NCBI GenBank assembly: GCA_009602725.1
Contig: WELB01000012.1
Location: 1,304,621 to 1,341,168, forward strand
From: Spirogloea muscicola
Lineage: Eukaryota > Streptophyta > Zygnematophyceae > Spirogloeales > Spirogloeaceae
DNA: 36,548 nucleotides
Direction of reading: 5' to 3'
The notes beneath the pieces are model-generated. The model had not been told where the DNA came from. It saw only the letters and a list, made by a program, of their open reading frames with translations, and made no database searches. How positions within the stretch are numbered: the first letter of the stretch is position 1; every line of letters starts with the position of its first letter. Of this stretch, positions 30,168 to 36,548 are shown piece by piece. The position numbers and the translations under genes are program-made.

Positions 30168-33100
30168 TTAAGAAGTTGAGTAATCTAAACCCGGAATTTT
30201 CTGCAAGCATTCATAGAATCTATCCATATCGATGCGAGCTTGAGTTCCAATACCATGTTGGGCTCTCTCCACAAGTTCCATCAATCGTTTGATGGGCATC
30301 TGAGAAATCATAGCATGCATGGCAAACAATATGGCATCAATAATACGCAGTGGTTGCATTGGATGATCAGGAATGATGCATAGTGTCGTGGAAAAGAATG
30401 CATGGCAGAATGCCAGAAGCAAATGCAGAGGTTGTCAGTGACAAGAGATTTGTGGCAAAAGGGAGCAATTGTGACCAGCTAAGTGCGGAGCTCCTATGGG
30501 GCTCCTTGCGAGAGCTCACCTTGGATGGCAAGGCTGCCACAGCTGCATTGACATCGTCTATTGAGTCGAATGCATCCAGATCTACAAGAACCTGCGCAGC
30601 AAAAAGTAATCAACCATGTAGATGTTGATAGGGTCAACGTTGCAAGCTCCCAGTCAGGACTATTTTCTCCTATTCAGAGCTATCTAATTAGCGTGACAAC
30701 GTCTAGTTCGTGCTACAAGCACAATCATTTACCTTTCTACTTTCAGAAGTATGCAGTGCAGGTACGTTGATGGATTCCTGGAAGGCTGTGACAAGCTCCA
30801 TGTCCTCCATCAAGTCAAGCTTGCTCGTGGTTGCAACCACAAGAAGCTTGCGACCCTACCGAAAGTGCAGATACATCGAGCCAGAAACACAGTTTTCCCC
30901 GCACAGCAAGCAGTCAGTAACTTGAGTGAGGGCTAATTGCAAAGGCTAGGAGGCTTCAAATATTTGCAACTTAAGGTGAGACACAGCCTTCGGATATTAT
31001 GAGCCCTTGCTGGTGCACAAAAGGATATGCGAGATACTACGATCTCTCGTATCGAAGCACGTGCTATGCTTGTATACCTGTGGTGGAGGGCTTGTAAGTA
31101 ACTGAAAGAGTGTCTGCAATATCAGGTTTGAAAAGCGTGGTCCAATTCCCACATACTCCAGCAACCTGCACAATACTCGGAGGCGCTTCTGAATGGGACC
31201 AGGAAGCCTTGCCAACAAGGAGCTGCTCAACAGGAAAAGAAAATTCCCCAAGAGCGCAGTGCAAGGTCGCGTTACCTCTCAACGTCATCAAGGATGATGA
31301 TGCTAAGACTTGACTTGTATGCATCCTCGAAGATCTGTAGCACTTGGGCAATATAAAAACGGACGCAGTGTGTCAAGGCACACGCCGGCAGGCTTGACCA
31401 GCGTTAGTCCTTACAGTGGCCCCCAAGGTGGTACTCATGGCTTTAAGGGGCCTACTACTATGTTTGCACAGCCACAGCTTTCCCCAAGGGCTACAACTGA
31501 ACAACCTCATCTCAATTATACACCACCATGATACTGCGGAAGATGCGGATTGAAAGGTGTCTTACACATCTTGCTCTTCAACCTGGAAGCAAAGTCACCT
31601 TCCGACAAGTCGACAAAGGAAACGGTCGAGAAGGACACACATGAGCTACCATGATGTTGGCGTTCAGGGGTCCAGAGGTTCATCATCCAGCTCACCTTGA
31701 TCATGGCTGCACACTTCGCTGGCTCGGAATATCCTTTCATGATGTTGGAACTCACCTGCCATGTTCGATGACCTCAGTATCAGGACTGCATACTGCATAA
31801 ATGCACTTACATCGACGGCTCTCCGAGCATCACACTACCTCTCAAACACAACCTGCACACTTACAATTCGGACAAACGGGAAGTTGCTATCGATGGCGAC
31901 CGATGCTGCAAGGGCTGTTTTGCCACTGCACAGCAGGGCAATGCAATCAGGAGAACATGCTTCAGTTGGTCATGCACGCACAAAGTAGAGTCTAGCAAGG
32001 CACTTGTAAGCAGGTGTACAAAGACAAAGACACTGGCAAAACACCATGAAGATCTATCATGCTTGCCTGCCTCCTGGGCCTTCAAGAAGGACAGTGTGAA
32101 GTGGTTTCGATTCCTCTCTGCTGACAAGATCAACTCGACTCCTGGCTGCTGCCCTTGCGTCCCGGTGACGTGAGCCACAGTCAAGCATCCCATACAGTCT
32201 GCACATCAGTGGCGAGCTCAAATTCATCATTCGCAAAGCAGAAGTCAGCAACATCGGCAACTGGCTTTCAGTTGACCACCCCGTGCTGCATGGCCACGGG
32301 GACATTGGGAGTATAGAGAGTGGTCATATTGTGTCGTGACATCAACAGAGACAGCTCACAAGTCGTGGTCGGCAATATGTGCACTTCCGCTTGAGTGTGA
32401 TTATGAGTGGCAAGCTTCTTGATCAATGAGATGCTAGTCATGTGCTTGCCAAGCCCATTTGCGAGGGAATGCAAAAGCCCACAATCAATGCATACCTGCA
32501 CATCTCAAGGACGTCAATTGCTGCTCCAAATGCCGGCTGCACCTCTTGGAGAGCGTTCTCAAAGTCCCCCATGGTAACCTTGATCGCATCCTCGTCTCCA
32601 AGGGGCTGGGTCAGGTCATTGAAGTTTACCTGCCGATTAAGAGCAAAAGATGCTGCACTCCGCACCAAGCCCTCAAGTTCAGCTCCACTGAAATTCTTGG
32701 TCCTGAATGCTGCAGCAAGCGTTTGTATGATTAGAGCCCTGCTGGCTTGTCAACTTCCTCAGAATGAGGCCGCTAGCATCAGTCGCGATCACACTGTTAG
32801 AAGGAGAGGTGTTGCATGGTGGACATTACAAGATGGCATGATGATTGTCCTCACCAAGTACAGCGAGGTCCACATCCTCTGCCAAGGACTCCTTCTCCCG
32901 CATCTGTTTTGTGTGAATCTGCAGAATCTGTAAACGGCCTTTTTCATCTGGAAGTCCTATCTCCACCTGTACCTCCAAACGCCCAGGTCTGCAGGTGATC
33001 ACACTTGCTGTTTTGTCAAGCAAGCAGTCACTATGGAGTACAGGACAGGCTCACTTTCCAAAGACTGTCCGTGGCAGCAAGGGTTTCGAGGTCATTCGCG

Positions 33101-35750
33101 ACGGGTTACAAGCACTCCTCACGACCAGCTTGCCCATCCCGTCAACATTCACATCACGTACTCGACCTCAAAGCATCACAGCCTCAGCCTAACAATTACA
33201 TACACTGAATGCAGACGCATGAGGCTACTGTTGTCCTGGTCCCAGCCGCCACTGACCTGAGAAGGGCCTCGTCAAGCAGGTCCTTGCGATTCGTCATGCC
33301 AATCAGCAGGATATTGTTCAGCGCATCCACACCATCAATCTTGGTGAGGAGCTGGTTCACCACGCCATCGTGCACGCCAGTGCTGTCCTGCTTTGACCCA
33401 CGTGCCTGCACCACAAGCGGATCCCATGCTCCGCATGTCTCAAACACAACTCCAGCCATTGAACCAGAAAGACAAGAAGTATGCAGTCAAATGGCAGCCG
33501 ATGTGCACTGGGAATTTTGTCAGATTGCATCTGCTGCCGCAAGAGCTCATGCGCAAGCAAGGTAGGCCTGCACACTTGGGCAAGCGACACACTTTGCAGA
33601 TGGCATCGATCTCGTCGAAGATGATGATGTGCAGGTCACTGTTGTCGCCTATAGTAGCCAAGGACAAAATCAGATTATCTCGACGTTGGCTGCTCGCAGG
33701 TAGCAGTGCATCTCCACTGGCACCAGAGCAGAGGGGAGCACCGTATGGAGTGCCTCACCTTTTTCCTTCTGGTCCTTCTCTGCATCTGCAAAGAGGTTAC
33801 GAATGTTCTCCTCCGAGGCGCCCACGTACTTATTCAACACCTCTGGACCATTCACGACCTGCCAGCTCCAGGGGCAAGGCAAGTACAAGGTAAGCCCGTG
33901 CAGAGACACAGTGACTATGCCATCACAAGAGGAGGACAATGGCTGAAGCAAATGCACTCTACCAAGCTTGCAGCAGAGCCCCCTGCCTCCGCAGCATCAT
34001 GACAGATTGGCGGAGCAGCGTATCAGCTCAAGGGGTTGAATTGTTGCCGAGGACAATCCGTTGTGCCAACCTTGGGCTCCAGGCCATTGAGTAGCTTCCC
34101 AATCTGACGCGCAATTAGAGTCTTGCCTGTCCCAGGAGGCCCATACAGCAGCATCCCCTTGACGTGATTGATGCCAAGCCTACAATCAGGCACGTAGAGC
34201 ACACGGGGCACACATGAGAGCCTCACACAGCAGAGTAGTGGTCCACGTTCACACAACCTTCAGCATGGCCATGAGGATGCACCAACCTGCTGAGGACGTG
34301 AGATGGGAAGACGCGGGAGGCGAATGCCCTGCGGAAGATGGTGCCAAACTGGGCATCAAGGCCACCGATGCCGAGCTTCTCAAAGTTGAACTCCTTGTGC
34401 TTGAACAGGTTGGTGTTCATCCCCCCTCGCTGATTCACAATCTGCACAATGCCACACTACCCTCGTTGATGACGCCGCCAAGGCAAGGCAAACGACCGCC
34501 CCATATTGGCACGCATGGGGCCATCCAAGCTCTAGCGGATTGCTCTCTAGATGAGTGGCCCACACCAGCAGGCTCCACCTTGATGCCTGAGCCGTGAGGT
34601 GACTCGAAGATGAATGTCGTCGATGGGACGATCATGCCCCTCCGGGCAGGCTGAGGGTCCGAGGTGCCCAGGACCAGCAAGTCGGTGATGGTCATGGTGT
34701 AATTGCCTCCCTGGACTTCGAACACGATGACCTGCCCGATGCAGAAGACCTGCAGATGGCAAGCACGCCGGCCACCCGCAGAAGGCGCCGCCTGAGCATC
34801 ACTGCGGGCCAGGCTGCTGGCAGGCATCCGACGCGCTCTTGCAGCGTGCGGAGCGAGCGATCGAGCAGCGGTGAGGTGATCAGAGTCGCCTGGTTCGTTC
34901 CGGGGGCGACAGGGGCGCACGCTGAGCCGACCTGCGTGGCGAATAGCGTCTGGACCTTGGCGGCCACCACCTGAGCATCGAGCTGTGGGCGCGGAGCAGG
35001 GCGACGGAGTCACGAGCCTGCAGCCGGGCCGCAAGGTGGAAACGGCTGGCCGGGAAGGTGAGCGGCCGCCTGCGGCCTGCCGGGGCCGACAGCGCGCTCA
35101 CCTCCTCCGTGCCCCTCGGCCGCGCGCGCACATACTGGATGTCCGCCGTCACGGCCACGAGCTCGAAGTTGGCTTTGGGCCGCACGAACCTGGCCACCGG
35201 TGGGCGGCAAGTCAGCACGCCACGCGGGCCCCAGCGACGGGCTGGCCCGTGCGGCGGCCCGCACAAGGTGGACAGCCGGCGCACCAGCTCCGGCAGTCGT
35301 GCTGGCGGGCTGAGAGGGAAGGGGGCGAGGCGGCACCTGGAGACGTAGACGGAGTCGCCGGTGGAGAGCCTGGCGAACTTGCGCTGCGCCGCGTTGAGCG
35401 CCAGGCAGCCGGGCGCGACGCTGTCGTCGGGCGTGGCGGGCGGCGATGGTCAAGGAGGGCCGGCAACCGAGTCGAGGAGGCGGCGCGAGGCAGAGGGGCA
35501 GGGCGGCGAGGGAGGGCCCAGAGTGGGATGTGGGAGGGGGATATCGGACGGCGAGGACGAGGCCGCCGAGGCCGAGGTCGGCGAGGAAGTCGCGGGAGCG
35601 GGGGTGCGGCTCGTAGAGGTGCAGCTCCGCGGGGTGCACGTATGCGCAGTTGCTCAGCGCCAGCGCCGCCGACGGGCAGTTCACAATCACCGTCCGGATT
35701 CCCGCCACCGCCGCGCCGTCGGCGGCCGCGCGGGCCTGCGCCGCCGCCAT
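30168..35750 (-). CDS. NSF: Vesicle-fusing ATPase NSF (N-ethylmaleimide-sensitive factor), 20 exons
   Basis: NSF is a hexameric AAA+ ATPase that, with SNAP adaptors, disassembles SNARE complexes after membrane fusion. Exons in order: 35750-35545, 35432-35337, 35189-35102, 34982-34932, 34749-34579, 34441-34287, 34179-34071, 33858-33759, 33648-33593, 33405-33257, 32988-32855, 32709-32496, 32198-32067, 31925-31865, 31755-31696, 31334-31276, 31165-31078, 30855-30733, 30591-30520, 30299-30168. All phases match, giving 751 residues; plant and animal NSF have about 740-745. The N domain is residues 1 to about 205. D1 has Walker A GPPGTGKT (269-276), Walker B IIIFDEID (333-340) and the arginine-finger region LLRPGR. 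D2 has Walker A GPGGSGKT (550-557) and Walker B IIILDDVE (606-613). The DD instead of DE is normal for NSF D2, which mainly holds the hexamer together. The start ATG (GGCATGGCG) was chosen because the N-terminal motif follows at the usual distance; the frame is open further upstream. No frameshift or stop is present. Confidence 0.97.
31926..32066 (-). other. NSF: NSF intron 13, GC-AG type, inside the D2 P-loop
   Basis: The donor is GGCAG followed by GCAAGC and the acceptor is TGTGCAG before TGGCAAAACAGCC. The split codon AG/T gives the Ser of GPGGSGKT. GC donors are a known minor class of the major spliceosome. Confidence 0.9.
35433..35544 (-). other. NSF: NSF intron 1, U12-type with AT-AC ends
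   Basis: On the minus strand the intron starts ATATCCCCC and ends GCCAC. A branch-point match TCCTTGAC is at 35456-35449, with its A 17 bases from the end. Splicing gives LVLAVR followed by [19 protein letters not shown] in the correct frame; reading through shifts the frame (112 bases). No GT-AG pair that I could find keeps both conserved flanks in frame. Confidence 0.85.
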
Positions 35751-36160
35751 GCCCGCGCTGCCAGGGCCGCACAGCCGGGGGGGTGCCGGAGCGGGCTGGC
35801 GCTGCTTCGGCGGGCGGGCCCCACCGGGGTGGAGGGCGCTGGGGCGGCTTGCCCGGCTTTCCCCCTCCAATGTGCCTTCCCTTGCGCTTGGCCACACCGG
35901 CCCTCCATCACTTGACGCACTCTCCATTCCTTAGCCAGCTCGTTGCCCCGTTACCAGGACTCCTGTACCCCTTAGCCGGCCTTTTACCGAGTTACCAGGA
36001 CATTTGTAAGGCTAGAATGGGCCTCCCTTTCGATTCCTTGCGCACCGCGCGCCTTCTCTCTGTACGGCTCGACGTTGGCCTCCCATTTCATTTGCATGCT
36101 GCACCAAGCGCCTTTCCCCCCGCTTTACTTTTGAAGAGAAGGCGCTAGCAAGCGCGGCCA
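35751..36160 (-). promoter_or_regulatory. Upstream region of NSF
   Basis: This should hold the NSF promoter and 5' untranslated region. No TATA box was found. GC content is high near the start codon and falls beyond 35900. A repeated GTTACCAGGA motif occurs at 35949 and 35992. Long frames on the opposite strand here are shadows of the GC-rich coding sequence. Confidence 0.4.
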
Positions 36161-36548
36161 GATTAACTGGTGGCTGGGAGAAGTGGCTCTCCCAATGGGG
36201 GCAAGGGCTGTGAGAAGCCAGCCCGAAAAGAATTGACAAGGTTCGAAGGGGCCAAAGTACGAGCTAAGCAGCGACTGCGGGGCCTGAAGAGGCTATGGCA
36301 GAACGGGGGAGGATGGACCACTCAGTAGTTACGAGTGAGGAGCCTCACATCCGACAGACTAGCTGCCGGTAAACTATCCCCCTGACGAAAGCCGGAGGCC
36401 GCAGCGAGAGCACGGCCAGCACGCAGATGCAAGGCGTGGGCCATGGACCGCTGGAGGGAGACGGACAAGCGCATACGATACACCTGAGCCCACGAGCCAG
36501 CGGCGTTGAAGTCAGCCGGCTCACCGCGCCTGCGGGACACAGCGCGCC
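36161..36548 (-). mobile_element. Non-LTR-like retroelement 3' end, copy 3, cut by the window edge
   Basis: The minus strand is open from the window edge (GEPADFNAAGSWAQVYRMRL, then SVSLQRSMAHALHLRAGRAL and AAASG) to SLSDVRLLTRNY and TGA at 36322-36324. A tail follows with GGGCTGGCTTCTCACAGCCC. It is homologous to the insertion at 20413-20851 in both the coding part and the tail. It lies upstream of NSF. The 5' part is outside the window. Confidence 0.7.

Noticed and set aside
32611-32632. A possible extra intron in NSF exon 12 at CGGCAG/GTAAAC
   Set aside because: Reading through gives [17 protein letters not shown], which matches the family without a gap, so the GTAAAC is exonic.
34442-34578. 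Possible frame loss in NSF between the N domain and D1
   Set aside because: Splicing AAG/GTGGAG to CAG/ATTGTG joins SGIK to IVNQRGG in frame, as in plant NSF. It is an ordinary intron.
34985-36148. A 387-codon plus-strand open frame over the 5' end of NSF
   Set aside because: It is antisense to GC-rich NSF exons 1-4 and introns, is low-complexity Arg/Gly-rich and has no domain. It is a shadow of the coding strand.
1-36548. Search for CRISPR arrays, bacterial operons, tRNA or rRNA genes
   Set aside because: None seen. The spliced gene and LTR retroelements show eukaryotic nuclear DNA, and the only tRNA-related sequence is the primer-binding sites.

Overview
The window looks like nuclear DNA of a green-lineage eukaryote, most likely a streptophyte alga or early-diverging plant. 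One intact host gene is visible, encoding the N-ethylmaleimide-sensitive factor NSF on the minus strand in 20 exons. Its protein reads closer to plant than to animal NSF, for example SRLGI next to the first P-loop and GPPGTGKT rather than GPPGCGKT. Intron 1 of this gene carries the hallmarks of a U12-type AT-AC intron. That argues against chlorophytes such as Chlamydomonas, which are thought to have lost the minor spliceosome. The GC-rich DNA and chromodomain Ty3/gypsy elements primed by initiator tRNA-Met would suit a Zygnematophyceae-like genome, but the species call is inference.

Bases 1 to about 27300 are almost solid LTR-retrotransposon debris in nested layers. Positions 1-1619 hold an LTR (family called LTR1 here) that split the integrase of a plus-strand element. 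A plus-strand RT fragment (1620-1850 and 9604-9652) was split by a solo LTR of family LTR2 (1851-2574 and 9468-9603). That LTR was in turn split by a complete but dead minus-strand gypsy element (2575-9462) with LTRs, PBS, PPT and a perfect 5-bp target-site duplication (TSD). Positions 9653-11978 hold an LTR1 scrap, a CCHC Gag scrap of another family, a poly-C tract and a 197-bp tandem duplication. Positions 11979-16372 hold a 3'-truncated minus-strand element with PBS and 5' LTR (LTR4), the LTR itself hit by a solo LTR3. Positions 16885-22093 hold another minus-strand element whose RT was hit by LTR3, which was then hit by a 439-bp 5'-truncated insertion resembling a non-LTR retrotransposon. 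Positions 22094-26372 hold two truncated minus-strand chromoviruses joined head to tail, the second carrying a solo LTR1 in its integrase.

Positions 26373-30167 are a transition zone of LTR scraps, a second copy of the non-LTR-like element and unassigned DNA. The NSF coding region runs from 35750 down to 30168. A third copy of the non-LTR-like element lies upstream of it at the right edge.

No retroelement here has intact reading frames; every pol or gag has frameshifts, stops or deletions. The items most worth a second look are the AT-AC intron in NSF, the repeated coding tail that shows purifying selection, and the fold-back junction at 26346-26374.
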